Positions 10,852 to 21,247 of a stretch of 64,000 nt of DNA are shown here, one piece after another. The notes beneath the pieces are model-generated. The model was not told where the DNA came from and ran no database searches. It saw nothing but the letters and a program-made list of their open reading frames with translations. Every line of letters begins with the position of its first letter. Within the stretch, counting starts at the first letter, position 1. A program made the translations under genes and the position numbers. Source of the stretch: Spongilla lacustris (taxonomy: Eukaryota > Porifera > Demospongiae > Spongillida > Spongillidae); the NCBI GenBank assembly GCA_949361645.1, contig OX442415.1:8215254-8279253 (forward strand). The letters are read 5' to 3'.

Positions 10852-10975
10852 GGACTAGTTACAATGAAATCAAAACAAAAGATTGACTGGTTACAATGAA
10901 ATCAAATTGACTGGTTATAATGATATTGAAACAAAAGAAATTGTTAGAAAGCAGGACTGGGTACATTTAAGTCAA
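10852..10975. repeat. Degenerate tandem repeat downstream of the transposase
   Basis: Three to four imperfect units of GACTGGTTACAATGAAATCA with CAAAACAAAAG between them, inside the piggyBac element just 3' of the transposase stop. No function inferred. Confidence 0.6.
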
Positions 10976-11007
10976 AATAAAAGAATGAGATGCATTATGC
11001 AAAGAAG

Positions 11008-11394
11008 TCAGCCAGTGTAGGGTGCATTTTGACAATGAATGGTGTGGCAATCAGTGCCTCGTTGAGACTGAGGCCCACAGATGACAACTAAGGAACCCTT
11101 AGAGATATCTGAACATTTTGCACAGTAGTAGTGTGCATTGCGCCTCCTGCCTTGAGCTGCACAAACAGAACACTTGCGACGTGCACCTTCTTTTGACCCT
11201 TTCTTCTTCTGATATGTGGGCAACAACACCAACTTTCTTAGAGGGTGGGAAATAGATGGACTAGGGATTGATTCATTTGACTGTCGTCTTATCTGTTCAG
11301 GGATGTGACCATCAAAATGATTGAAGATTAGGAATGTTGCAAGGTCATTTGCAAACTCACGAATAGTCATAGGACTAGCTATTACTATGTTCAT
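11008..11394 (-). CDS. piggyBac transposase C-terminal part with Cys-rich zinc finger
   Basis: Overlaps the end of the main frame by about 20 bp, one frame away. The segment SPMTIREFANDLATFLI is the normal continuation of piggyBac transposases after the catalytic domain. It is followed by a basic stretch and a C-terminal zinc-binding motif (KCSVC...CAKC...DCHTIHC). A single small indel near 11380-11394, or a very short intron, separates it from the catalytic part. If genuine it inactivates the element; a sequencing error is also possible. Confidence 0.85.
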   Translation of the reverse strand: MNIVIASPMTIREFANDLATFLIFNHFDGHIPEQIRRQSNESIPSPSISHPLRKLVLLPTYQKKKGSKEGARRKCSVCAAQGRRRNAHYYCAKCSDISKGSLVVICGPQSQRGTDCHTIHCQNAPYTG

Positions 11395-12988
11395 AGTTAT
11401 ATGCTAACAGAGCATCTGTAACAGTTATGCCAAAAAATGTTGCAGCCAATCTGTGCCACCACGTCTGAGTCACCCATGCTTCTTCAATGGCTAGTAGCCC
11501 TTGCCTTAGGTGGTTATGGACGTCTATCTTGCACGCTGCACTGAAGTATTGTGAAACCAGCTGAGGGCGTTGCACCTCACTTGTTGTAAGTTCACCATCC
11601 TTGGTGTACCTGTGCTTCTGGTGCGGTTGACCAGGTAATGTTGTGCCACATGAGGAGATGAATGTTTTTATTGTTTTGTCCTTCCACCCTAGGGCAATAA
11701 GACTGCAATCGTCCAAAATAGTACTCAAGCAAACATGGTCTCCTTTAGAGTTGTATTTGGAAGAGTCACTTAGATACTCTTTTGGAAATTCACGAGAAGC
11801 TGTTTTTAGAATGCCAGTAAAGAACAATCCATATTTCTTACATTCTATTGCTGTTGTTACTGATGAAAACGCAGAGTCCGCCACGAGGATTCGTCCTGTT
11901 CCATGCCAAGGTTCAGTTACTCGGAGAGTGTGTGCAGTTCCTGCTGGTAGGTGAGACCATTTTTTCTTTGACTCAGCTTCTTTGCCTTCGCATATTTCTA
12001 GCCTCAGGATTATTCCTACTATTCCATCAGCTAAACATTTCACTTCTGTTCCGACTCCCTTTGGCTTTCTAATGATCTTAGTGAGGTGTGGAATGCCATC
12101 TATAGTACGATCCTGCTTCCTACTAATCCATGATGACATCAATTCGTCTTCTACAACTAAGTACGATGGATTAATGACTTGTTCACGTCTGGCGTTGATA
12201 GCTGCCAAAAATGGTCGTATAGGAGACCAGCGATCTGTGGGGTCTTCATCTCCAAATGACAAGCATCGTAGGATATCTTCAAATCTGCGAACTCCCATAC
12301 CAAAACGTGACCCAAATGCAGGTGCCTGAAAAATCCGACCACTATCACTATCCAACTCTTCCATCCAATACTTTCGACGATTTTGCTCAGATCCAATACT
12401 AATTGCCACAATGAGCCCCCAAAAGCGAAAAAACTCTGACTCACTAAGTGATTTTCGTTTCATCTCATTCAACTTTTGATTAGTCTTCTCTCTCCACTCA
12501 GTAGCCTGCTGCATGGGAAACATGGCACAAAAGTAGTCAAGTGAAGTTCTTTGAGTAACAGGGTGACCAAAATCCCATGTGAAGCTGAGGATGGTTTTTG
12601 GACCTTGAAATTGATCAACCTGGATTCCTTCAGTCGCCAGCCAATCGGTGTTATGTGGTCTTAGTAAAGAGGTCTCATCATTTTCCTCTGCTATTTCTCC
12701 AGATAACTCAACTTCATCGTCAGTAGTGCTAGACTCTGATCTTGAGCTAATGCTGTACTCCACATAATCTTCTATTGCTGCAACAGGGTCGTCAACATGC
12801 AGTTGCAATGCTCGTGGGGAAAGCACAGAAACGTCATCGCATTCGTCCCATTTCACGCGTAGTTTCCGAGTGCGCCCAGTGCCCAGTATCTCAATAACCG
12901 TTCCATGTACTTCATTCCTCGAGGCCCAAGGTCCAAATATATCATCCGCTCGACGGCATCCCAAAATAGAGGTGGCAATTGCTTTCAC
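11375..12988 (-). CDS. piggyBac transposase, main open frame
   Basis: A 537-codon frame. Residues about 25-66 resemble a chromo/Tudor-like fold (VHGTVIEILG...VKWDECDD), followed by an acidic linker (about 85-105). The DDE_Tnp_1_7 domain spans about 130-530. Likely catalytic aspartates are D281 (EDELM), D371 (LVADSAF) and D489 (CKIDVHN); the residue three after the last Asp, Asp in the insect enzyme, is Asn here. Conserved hydrophobic blocks (SLSESEFFRFWGLIVAIS, TWWHRLAATFFGI) fit the family. The open frame starts at a GTG: no in-frame ATG exists between the upstream TAA and residue 154, so either a short 5' exon supplies the start (an AG acceptor lies at the beginning) or the start is lost. 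The C-terminal part continues in another frame at 11008-11394. Confidence 0.9.
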   Translation of the reverse strand: MKAIATSILGCRRADDIFGPWASRNEVHGTVIEILGTGRTRKLRVKWDECDDVSVLSPRALQLHVDDPVAAIEDYVEYSISSRSESSTTDDEVELSGEIAEENDETSLLRPHNTDWLATEGIQVDQFQGPKTILSFTWDFGHPVTQRTSLDYFCAMFPMQQATEWREKTNQKLNEMKRKSLSESEFFRFWGLIVAISIGSEQNRRKYWMEELDSDSGRIFQAPAFGSRFGMGVRRFEDILRCLSFGDEDPTDRWSPIRPFLAAINARREQVINPSYLVVEDELMSSWISRKQDRTIDGIPHLTKIIRKPKGVGTEVKCLADGIVGIILRLEICEGKEAESKKKWSHLPAGTAHTLRVTEPWHGTGRILVADSAFSSVTTAIECKKYGLFFTGILKTASREFPKEYLSDSSKYNSKGDHVCLSTILDDCSLIALGWKDKTIKTFISSCGTTLPGQPHQKHRYTKDGELTTSEVQRPQLVSQYFSAACKIDVHNHLRQGLLAIEEAWVTQTWWHRLAATFFGITVTDALLAYNYEHSNS

Positions 12989-13409
12989 ACGGTTTCCAAT
13001 GTGTGTGATTATTTATCAATAACTTGTACTACCACGCCTTTTACAGAATGTATTGGTGGTTCCCGAGCGGGAACCACGGTTCCCGCTCGGTTCCCGCAAA
13101 ATAGAATTTATAATAAAATAAAATAGCTGGTCAAGATTGTCGAGGTATTTATTAGACATTCGCAATAAAAGCGGCAGAAATCATGCAAACACTTTGGAGC
13201 TACTGTTTGCGGGAACCGCGCGGGAACAAACGCTTGTCCGTTCGTACATTAATGTAAACGGTCTGGCGACTCGAACAAAACATGAAAATGATCGTCTTTC
13301 TATTGTGGATCGATAGCAATAAAGAGCTACACTATCCGTTTCTCAGTTCGTGAGTTATACGCGCGAAGCGTTTTTTAATGATATTCATGATACGGCACAA
13401 ATCCCATAT

Positions 13410-13438
13410 GAGAGTTACTGCCGTAACTCTCGATAGCA
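13410..13438. repeat. Short perfect palindrome GAGAGTTAC-N4-GTAACTCTC
   Basis: Nine-base arms around a 4-nt loop (TGCC). It recurs at about 17915-17935 in X copy 2 and, with a different loop (GTTA), at 30153-30174 next to repeat S. In both settings it adjoins CATATGAGAG or CTCATATAGG, so it is the end of a dispersed repeat. Confidence 0.6.
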
Positions 13439-13486
13439 TTACACGTAGTGAATATTATATATTGTTCCACAGACTATGGTTATATA

Positions 13487-13593
13487 CACACTAAGAAACG
13501 TTAAACCGTGTATGAGTTTGGTATAAGCACACATCAGGCTAATCATTAAATTATGTGCGCTTATACCAAAGTTATACATTGTTTCTTAGTGTG
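13487..13593. repeat. Small foldback (about 107 bp) in block X, copy 1
   Basis: Arms CACACTAAGAAACG...GGTATAAGCACACAT and ATGTGCGCTTATACC...GTTTCTTAGTGTG form a hairpin. The same unit lies at 18074-18180, 48407-48513 and 52592-52685 in the other X blocks, so it inserted before X was duplicated. Confidence 0.8.
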
Positions 13594-14009
13594 GATCTAA
13601 TTGCGGTGCGAATGACATAATTTGTGAATGCTCCATGGGTCTTTTTTCAGAATCCCTACAAGCGCTACAAAACCACGTATTCACATAAACAAAATAAAAA
13701 ACAAAAGGAATGAGAGTCTATTGTGCAACGTGGCAACTTACCCGGGGAAGTTGCGGGAGGGGGACACCCCTTCCGCCCAGCTTGGGGGTATGGAGGAGTC
13801 CCCCAGAACCCAGGAGAAAACACGTTGAAAAACCCAGAAAGCTACGCAAAAAAGTGGCGGCCAAGAGGCCTTTCAAATGTATTGTTTATACGCATACAAG
13901 TTACAACAGTCCGGATAACCACGCTAGAGATTTGGCGAATGATAACTAAACTTTTACACTGTTTCGTTATTGAATTAAAGCAATATAGAGATCGTGACAG
14001 GCGAACTAG

Positions 14010-15322
14010 CATGGCCGTAGCTAAAGTTTCTGCTTTGCATGGGGGTGCTGGAAAGTATTTTAAAAAGGAGAAAAAAGGGGGGGGGGGACATTAAATTACA
14101 CTCAACTTTGAATTGATTGCAGGTGATAACAAAACTGATCATCATGGGTACGACTGCAAGGGATCGCGATTTTCCCTATGCACGCGTTGAAATGGCAATA
14201 ACTTTCAATCCTGTATCGTTAGTGTCATCAGGCCGGATCTGGTTCATCAGAAAATGCGGGGGGAAAAGTGTTTTTAATTTGACAGTCCAGAACGTACATG
14301 TAGTGCATTTATTACAATGGTTAACGCTTGTTGCATTTGCTATACACAATAATATAGAGTATCCTTGGAACACAAAAACATGCTCAGTTCCATAAACATT
14401 GTAGTGTTTTGTGTAAACAATTTTGATGTGGTTTCTTCATATACCTAGTTCTATTGTTGAGCTGCTTTGTTTGGCTCTGCGGGCATGCATGCGCGCTTTC
14501 CTGGTACGGAATCCTGCGCCTGTGGGATCGTTGCCGCGAAAAGACCTAACACATGCAAGTTTAAATTATATCGGATGATTTCATTTCTGAGAGATACCAG
14601 GAACCTAGATCCTCTACAACTGAAAATTGGTCTGTCGATCCATTATTAAACTGATTCGTGCACATTTCAATTGCACACGTCACCTTTTATGCTCCTCCTA
14701 GAAAATCCAAGAAAATTATTGAGTTATAGGTCCCTTATTCAGAGTGGGGTAACGATCTCATGATTCTCATACAAGGACTGAGATTACTATCCCGGCCGGG
14801 CCCTGCACAGAAAAAAAAAAACACGGGAAATCATTACTCGATTCGGTGAACATTTTTTACAAAAAAATCACACACAAGTCAATTTTAATGTTCAATCACA
14901 CAGTGATTTTACAGAGGATTTTAAAATCCTTTCAAAACTTGAGTCGGTGCGTTTTTTTCCTGTGCTGCCATCACAACTGATAGCTATATACATGTATAAT
15001 GGTACCGCAGTATGCCCTGGCGAGCTAGCTAGGAAGAAAGGATGGTCAAAGCAGTGCACATGCACTTAATTCTTCACATTAATGTGTTTGAAACCATATG
15101 GCATTGTGTTCATGTTTTATTAATTGCAGTTTAATTACGATTGCCCCATGCAGTTTTTGAAAACATGTCACTGTATACCGGTATAGCTGATGCGTTAGAT
15201 CTAAGTTATACGTAATATACGGCTATAACGCGCTGTGAAAACATTCTTCAAAAAAAGGTCTCAAAAAAAATTGGGGGTGCTTCAGCACCCCCAAGCTAAG
15301 CACCCCGTTCTCTACGGCTTTG
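14010..15322. mobile_element. hAT-like non-autonomous element in block X, copy 1
   Basis: Left end C(A/AG)GGCCGTAGCTAAAG (CATGGCCGTAGC here, CAGGGCCGTAGC in the copy at 48944). The right end is GTTCTCTACGGCTTTG, preceded by the palindrome GGGGGTGCTTCAGCACCCCC (about 15279-15298). Copies are at 18609-19947 (full) and 48944-49357 (truncated). The interior has a variable poly-G tract and no transposase. Target duplication is not clear, so the exact ends are tentative. Confidence 0.5.
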
Positions 15323-15781
15323 TGAACGTACAGTTACATATGCTCGCTGTAATAAGATACGCCTATTATAAAGGGTTTAATGTTTTCAACAGTGAAATGG
15401 GAAGTTGTAAATACGTAGCACCGCGCCCCTATAGACAGTGACCATGCACATGCGTGCATAGTCCACAAAAGTCACTTGCTTGCATGTGATGCTTCTGATA
15501 CACATTTTGGTATACTACCTGCATGCCTCTAGAAAGCTGTTCATATTATATAGCTATGCTCATCTTTTGTCTTTGGGACTGTCATTATGCAGTATTTATT
15601 GTCTAATTGCATACATGTATAATGCAGCAAAAAAGAAAAAAAAGGAAGAGAAAAAAGCAGCGATCAAAATACTGCTATCTACTGAAAGGCCTATATTTAG
15701 TAGCTGTCAGAGCTATTACATGTATGCAATGTGACAATCAATACGCAGTAAGTCCATTTCTGAACCAGTCGCCGCCTCTCA

Positions 15782-16531
15782 TCACTTGGTGCATACAACG
15801 CAAGAGAGCTCTTGCCCGGTACACTCTACAAATGGTGGACAAAGGCTTGGGTGATTTTCAATTTCAATCGTGTAAAACAGCAAGCCATCGTTGTTGGCTT
15901 TGGTGCCAGGGAAGTAAGTCATGTCCTGATCCATACACGAGTAGTGGTTATTCGCCGCATGACCGTTGTGAGAGCTCATAAGATATCCTTGGTATTCCTT
16001 CGTCCATCCTTTAGGGCACGTGAGTATACCAGGAATCATTAACGTAGACGAGCGACCTTGAACCTCACACAATGCGCAGGGAACGTTATAGTCGTGCAGG
16101 TCACTCAATGGCTGGATTTGCGATGTTTCGTACTCAGCTCCGTACATAAGACCGAGCCTCTGGAAACCAGGCTGGTATTCCAGATACTCTAACCGCATGC
16201 TAGTCGGAGCAGGCAAGCAAATGGGTCCTACTCCACCACCCGCGTGACCGTACCAGGTACCGGCTGCATATCCAAAATAAGTCAGCGTAGCAGTATCAGG
16301 ACATATTTTCTTCCCCCAGCGAGTATACGTAGTTACACTATATGCATACTGTGAATTGTAGACAAGTGGCTGCAATGGCTTTTTCGGTTCCTCACGATCA
16401 TCATCAGCTGACTTGTGGTCTCCGGCGATATTAACATCAAGATTATCTTCCATTTCCACTGATTTCATCGGTTGTCGTCCATGGGTATAAGTTGCACAAA
16501 GCACCAGCGCTAAGAATAGTGAAAAATGCAT
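15782..16531 (-). CDS. Secreted short-chain collagen C4-like protein (copy 2)
   Basis: Intact 249-codon single-exon ORF, ATG at 16531. Same architecture as copy 1: signal peptide (1-18), acidic linker (about 20-56) and Cys-rich domain with WGKKICPD, NVPCALC, CPKGWTKEYQGY and ELSCVVC. Differences from copy 1 cluster in the linker (DNLDVNIAGDHK, EEPKKPLQP) plus YAYSVTTYTRW and IPGILTCP. The domain is otherwise identical, suggesting recent duplication, gene conversion or constraint. Predicted extracellular; no collagen repeat. Confidence 0.85.
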   Translation of the reverse strand: MHFSLFLALVLCATYTHGRQPMKSVEMEDNLDVNIAGDHKSADDDREEPKKPLQPLVYNSQYAYSVTTYTRWGKKICPDTATLTYFGYAAGTWYGHAGGGVGPICLPAPTSMRLEYLEYQPGFQRLGLMYGAEYETSQIQPLSDLHDYNVPCALCEVQGRSSTLMIPGILTCPKGWTKEYQGYLMSSHNGHAANNHYSCMDQDMTYFPGTKANNDGLLFYTIEIENHPSLCPPFVECTGQELSCVVCTK

Positions 16532-16584
16532 CTTATTGCTGGTCGAGCCAACTCCTTTTGGTTGTTAGCGCATCGATCAATCCT

Positions 16585-16593
16585 CTTTATATA
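16585..16593 (-). promoter_or_regulatory. TATA box of collagen-like gene copy 2
   Basis: TATATAAAG on the minus strand, 54-62 bp upstream of the ATG at 16531, in the same place as in copies 1 and 3. Confidence 0.7.
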
Positions 16594-17104
16594 CGTGGTC
16601 CTTCGCGTTAACTGCTCCATCACGCCGGCCGGCCGGCAGGCGTGTCTGGTGGTATTTCTGAAGAATTTGTAACGATGCTGCTTACCATTTTTAGAAATAA
16701 TCATTAATTAAATACTGTGACGCAAAAGCGTTAATCTTTAATTGAAATAGTAGCCAATCTGTTTTCTCGTGCTTTATGAGGTACTATAGCAAAATCCACA
16801 CACCTGGGATATGAGGGCAGTTACAGCCAGTTAGTGGTGGATCACGGAAGACCTTTTAATGGGGAGGTGTTGGCATAGAGAGGTTCCATCTGGAGGGTCG
16901 TTGTCAGCTCATACATGAAACCACTCAGTAATCTCGGCCAGTTAGGGTATGCCTGCCTCTAAGACAATGAAACAGTGTCCCACTAGTGAAATGAAACCTT
17001 GCGCTTCTATAGATCTGCCGTTAACGGTACATTACATCCTTCTGGCCCTAAGTTTTGAACGTGTGGTTTTGTCGAAGCACTTTAAACGCTCACCTCGCGC
17101 TATT

Positions 17105-17295
17105 AATCTCACAATACTGAACTTGAAGCCATATTGTCTTATGAAACACAGCACTGAACTTGAAGCCATTTTCTGATGAAACACAAACTGAACTTGAAGC
17201 CATTTTCTGATGAAACACAGCACTGAACTTGAAGCCATTTTCTGATGAAACACAACACTGAACTTGAAGTTATTTTCTTAACTGAAATTGAAGCG
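17105..17295. repeat. Tandem array of a ~36-bp unit, expanded in Y copy 2
   Basis: About five imperfect units of CACTGAACTTGAAGCCATTT with TCTGATGAAACACAA between. Y copies 1 and 3 carry only two units here (about 5685-5745, 29845-29905). The repeating peptide seen in translation is an artefact of the array. Confidence 0.75.
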
Positions 17296-17315
17296 ATTTT
17301 CTTATGTAGCATGCA

Positions 17316-19996
17316 TCCTCTTTCGTTCCCGTGAAGGTATTTTGACGTGACAACGCTAAAGCTAGTTAAGCAATACCATAAAATTCTAATTAAAATTCTA
17401 ATTATACGTATGGGTATTGTCATGGGAACGCTTGTGTTTGGTACTCAGACGCTTTATGCCAAACAGTTACATGTATTAGTATATCTGACATCAAGGGGCA
17501 GTCGGTAGGTATTGGCGTAATTGGCACTCTCTAAAACTGTTCCTAACGGTACTCGGACGTAATTATTGCTTTATACCAAACATGTATATCTGACATCAAG
17601 GGGCAGTCGGTAGGATTTTTCTACGATTTTTGGTGTAACTGGCGCTCTTTAAAACCTTTCCTATCTCGAGTTATACTCACCCATAAAGACGACGACGACG
17701 ACGACTATGGATAAATTACGGTCTGGGAAAGACAACTACGACCTTTTTTGTTCTCTTAAAGTAAACGGTCTGGCGACTTGAACAAAACATGAAAACGATC
17801 GTCTTTCTATTGTGGATCAATAGCAATAAACAGCTACACTATCCGTTTCTCGGTTCGTGAGTTATACGCGCGAAGTAATGATATTCATGATACGGCACAA
17901 ATCCCATATGAGAGTTACTGCCGTAACTCTCGATAGCATTACACGTAGTGAATATTATATATTGTTCCACTGAAACAGCTACACTGATGTAAAGGGATAT
18001 GTCAATGGACCTCGTTCGGCTTCCTAGTGATTGTCTGAAGTTTAAATAATGTTGTCGTGACTATGGTTATATACACACTAAGAAACGTTAAACCGTGTAT
18101 GAGTTTGGTATAAGCACACATCAGGCTAATCATTAAATTATGTGCGCTTATACCAAAGTTATACATTGTTTCTTAGTGTGGATCTAATTACGGTGCGAAT
18201 GACATAATTTGTGAATGCTCCATGGGTCTTTTTTCAGAATCCCTACAAGCGCTACAATACCACGTATTCACATAAACAAAATAAAAAACAAAAGGAATGA
18301 GAGTCTATTGTGCAAGTAGAAGGTGGACGTGGCAACTTACCCGGGGAAGTTGCGGGAGGGGGACACCCCTTCCGCCCAGCTTGGGGGTATGGAGGAGTCC
18401 CCCAGAACCCAGGAGAAAACGCGTTGAAAAACCCAGAAAGCTACGCAAAAAAGTGGCGGCCAAGAGGCCTTTCAAATGTATTGTTTATACGCATACAAGT
18501 TACAACAGTCCGGATAACCACGCTAGAGATTTGGCGAATGATAACTAAACTTTTACACTGTTTCGTTATTGAATTAAAGCAATATAGAGATCGTGACAGG
18601 CGAACTAGCATGGCCGTAGCTAAAGTTTCTGCTTTGCATGGGGGTGCTGGAAAGTATTTTAAAAAGGAGAAAAAGGGGGGGGGGGGGGGGGGGGAGGGGG
18701 GGGGGGGGGACATTAAATTACACTCAACTTTGAATTGATTGCAGGTGATAACAAAACTGATCATCATGGGTACGACTGCAAGGGATCGCGATTTTCCCTA
18801 TGCACGCGTTGAAATGGCAATAACTTTCAATCCTGTATCGTTAGTGTCATCAGGCCGGATCTGGTTCATCAGAAAATGCGGGGGGAAAAGTGTTTTTAAT
18901 TTGACAGTCCAGAACGTACATGTAGTGCATTTATTACAATGGTTAACGCTTGTTGCATTTGCTAAACACAATAATATAGAGTATCCTTGGAACACAAAAA
19001 CATGCTCAGTTCCATAAACATTGTAGTGTTTTGTGTAAACAATTTTGATGTGGTTTCTTCATATACCTAGTTCTATTGTTGAGCTGCTTTGTTTGGCTCT
19101 GCGGGCATGCATGCGCGCTTTCCTGGTACGGAATCCTGCGCCTGTGGGATCGTTGCCGCGAAAAGACCTATAACACATGCAAGTTTAAATTTTATCGGAT
19201 GATTTCAGTTCTGAGAGATACCAGGAACCTAGATCCTCTACAACTGAAAATTGGTCTGTCGATCCATTATTAAACTGATTCGTGCACATTTCAATTGCAC
19301 ACGTCACCTTTTATGCTCCTCCTAGAAAATCCAAGAAAATTATTGAGTTATAGGTCCCTTATTCAGAGTGGGGTAACGATCTCATGATTCTCATACAAGG
19401 ACTGAGATTACTATCCCGGCCGGGCCCTGCACAGAAAAAAAAAAAACACGGGAAATCATTACTCGATTCGGTGAACATTTTTTACAAAAAAATCACACAC
19501 AAGTCAATTTTAATGTTCAATCACACAGTGATTTTACAGAGGATTTTAAAATCCTTTCAAAACTTGAGTCGGTGCGTTTTTTTCCTGTGCTGCCATCACA
19601 ACTGATAGCTATATACATGTATAATGGTACCGCAGTATGCCCTGGCGAGCTAGCTAGGAAGAAAGGATGGTCAAAGCAGTGCACATGCACTTAATTCTTC
19701 ACATTAATGTGTTTGAAACCATATGGCATTGTGTTCATGTTTTATTAATTGCAGTTTAATTACGATTGCCCCATGCAGTTTTTGAAAACATGTCACTGTA
19801 TACCGGTATAGCTGATGCGTTAGATCTAAGTTATACGTAATATACGGCTATAACGCGCTGTGAAAACATTCTTCAAAAAAAGGTCTCAAAAAAAATTGGG
19901 GGTGCTTCAGCACCCCCAAGCTAAGCACCCCGTTCTCTACGGCTTTGTGAACGTACAGTTACATATGCTCGCTATAATAAGATACGCCTATTATAG
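17316..19996. repeat. Segmental duplication block X, copy 2 (piggyBac empty site)
   Basis: Contains the empty TTAA at 17756-17759, the foldback 18074-18180, a long poly-G interrupted by GA (about 18677-18709) and the hAT-like element 18609-19947. No gene is supported; short ORFs match those in X copy 1 and are not conserved as proteins. Confidence 0.85.
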
Positions 19997-20808
19997 ACAC
20001 TCCCACATACTATAACATGCCCATTTTGGGGCCGAAAGTTGCGCCGGGCCTGTATATATGCCTGGCTCCATTTAGGCACTTACTTACTATTACTTATTAT
20101 TTTCATGTTCAAAATTTACAGTATCTGAGTGGACCTTTTTATGTGTATCAAACTTACAAGAATTTTTCTCGGCAACGCGGTGGGGCGTGGCCACTTGATA
20201 CTTTACACACCCATCTTGTATAAATAGATCTCGGAGGATGCCTACATCTATAATAACATTACTATGCGCACCATACAGTACATTCAGTTGCTGATTGGCC
20301 AGGGTACAATGCTTATAACTGAGACCATTTGATTTTTCAACGTATATTGGCAAAATGCTAGCAATTCAGTTAGAGTGGGTCCTGATAAAGTTAAAGCTGC
20401 TAATATTTAATCACCTCCAGTAATTATTCGATGAAGTAGGAAACACCATTTTAATTGGTATTGAATTATGTAGCAGTGAGTAATTACAACTCAAAGTTCA
20501 TTGAAATTGTTTGATTATTTGTTAGCATTTTCTATTTGTTTTAAAATTATAACCAGTAACAACGCCAAATAAATGTCATACTTTTTCAAACTTGCATCAA
20601 AGTTTATCTGCAGTTTGTAACTAAATACGTAATACAGCAATAAATTGCAAGGTATTTTGTATTATTAAAACTTATCGAATTTTAATAACCTTAGTCACTG
20701 AATAATTAATTTAGAGCGATAACCCATTGAGGAATTAAAAGACGTTATGATTATAATATTAGTGAATTTAATCGGCATCCTAAATTCTTTTATCTATTTA
20801 TATAACGG

Positions 20809-20902
<94 letters not shown>

Positions 20903-21054
20903 TATGTGTGTGTGTGTGTGTGCAGGGAGTGCAATTCTATCGTTTGAGTTGTACATGTATTATTAACTTTTATTCGTGGTCTTATTTTATTTTTAAATTG
21001 TGTGCAAATACGCTTGCATGGCAGTCGAGCATTTACTACGACACGCGCGCAATG
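19997..21054. other. AT-rich intergenic DNA
   Basis: No gene or recognisable element apart from the microsatellite at 20808-20923. Confidence 0.4.
20808..20923. repeat. (TG)n microsatellite
   Basis: About 55 TG units with rare interruptions (TC at 20901, GTGTGCGTG at the start). Cys-Val ORFs across it are artefacts. Confidence 0.95.
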
Positions 21055-21058
21055 ATTC

Positions 21059-21231
21059 TGTAAGTGGCCAAGATTGATAGCAGGTATACACGAGGTACAG
21101 ACTAACAAACATACAAAAATAAGGTGTATATATATATGTGTGATCACGGGTGTGCGTGTGACAATCTATTACAAAAGGTTCCATCAATACATTGTACTGC
21201 GCAAGCGCAGACTAATAAATCCTGCATTACA
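21059..21231 (-). repeat. 3' LTR of the gypsy element
   Basis: On the plus strand it begins TGTAAGTGGCC and ends GCATTACA, so it reads TG...CA on either strand. It matches 25950-26122 base for base as far as I can see. It includes ACTGCGCAAGCGCAG, also seen in modified form in the LTR near 61150. Confidence 0.95.
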
Positions 21232-21247
21232 CTGCTCCCTTCTTTTT
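21232..21247 (-). other. Polypurine tract of the gypsy element
   Basis: Minus-strand AAAAAGAAGGGAGCAG lies immediately 5' of the 3' LTR, the expected plus-strand primer site. The second gypsy element has a similar tract at 61172-61187. Confidence 0.8.

Larger units (their letters stand above)
10274..13248 (-). mobile_element. piggyBac transposon, TTAA-flanked
   Basis: Flanked by TTAA on both sides (10270-10273 and 13249-13252), with terminal inverted repeats TGTACGAACG (10274-10283) and CGTTCGTACA (13239-13248). The paralogous block X copy 2 has a single TTAA at 17756-17759 and no insert, so target, duplication and boundaries are all visible. The subterminal regions hold many GGGAAC/GTTCCC motifs on both sides (about 10292-10335, 10510-10535 and 13060-13100, 13208-13226), which could be transposase-binding sites. 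It encodes one transposase on the minus strand. Confidence 0.95.
9821..15370. repeat. Segmental duplication block X, copy 1 (split by piggyBac)
   Basis: Matches 17316-19996 from TCCTCTTTCGTTCCCGTGAA to GATACGCCTATTATA, apart from the 2975-bp piggyBac insertion and an indel near 13470 of about 100 bp that copy 2 keeps (17970-18060). Copies 3 and 4 (48265 and 52430) lie upstream of beta-helix gene first exons, so X is in origin the 5' flank of that gene family. Confidence 0.85.
15371..17310. repeat. Segmental duplication block Y, copy 2
   Basis: Joins block X copy 1 at TATTATA/AAGGGTTTAA and block X copy 2 at about 17310. It lacks the part of Y after the CACTGAACTTGAAGCC units and all of Z, so the X-Y-X order here reflects a tandem duplication with a deletion. 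Confidence 0.85.

Noticed and set aside
13628..14094. ORFs in block X (repeated at 18297-18738 and 48630-48954)
   Set aside because: Frames shift between copies, lie over hAT-like and foldback sequence, and have no protein resemblance.
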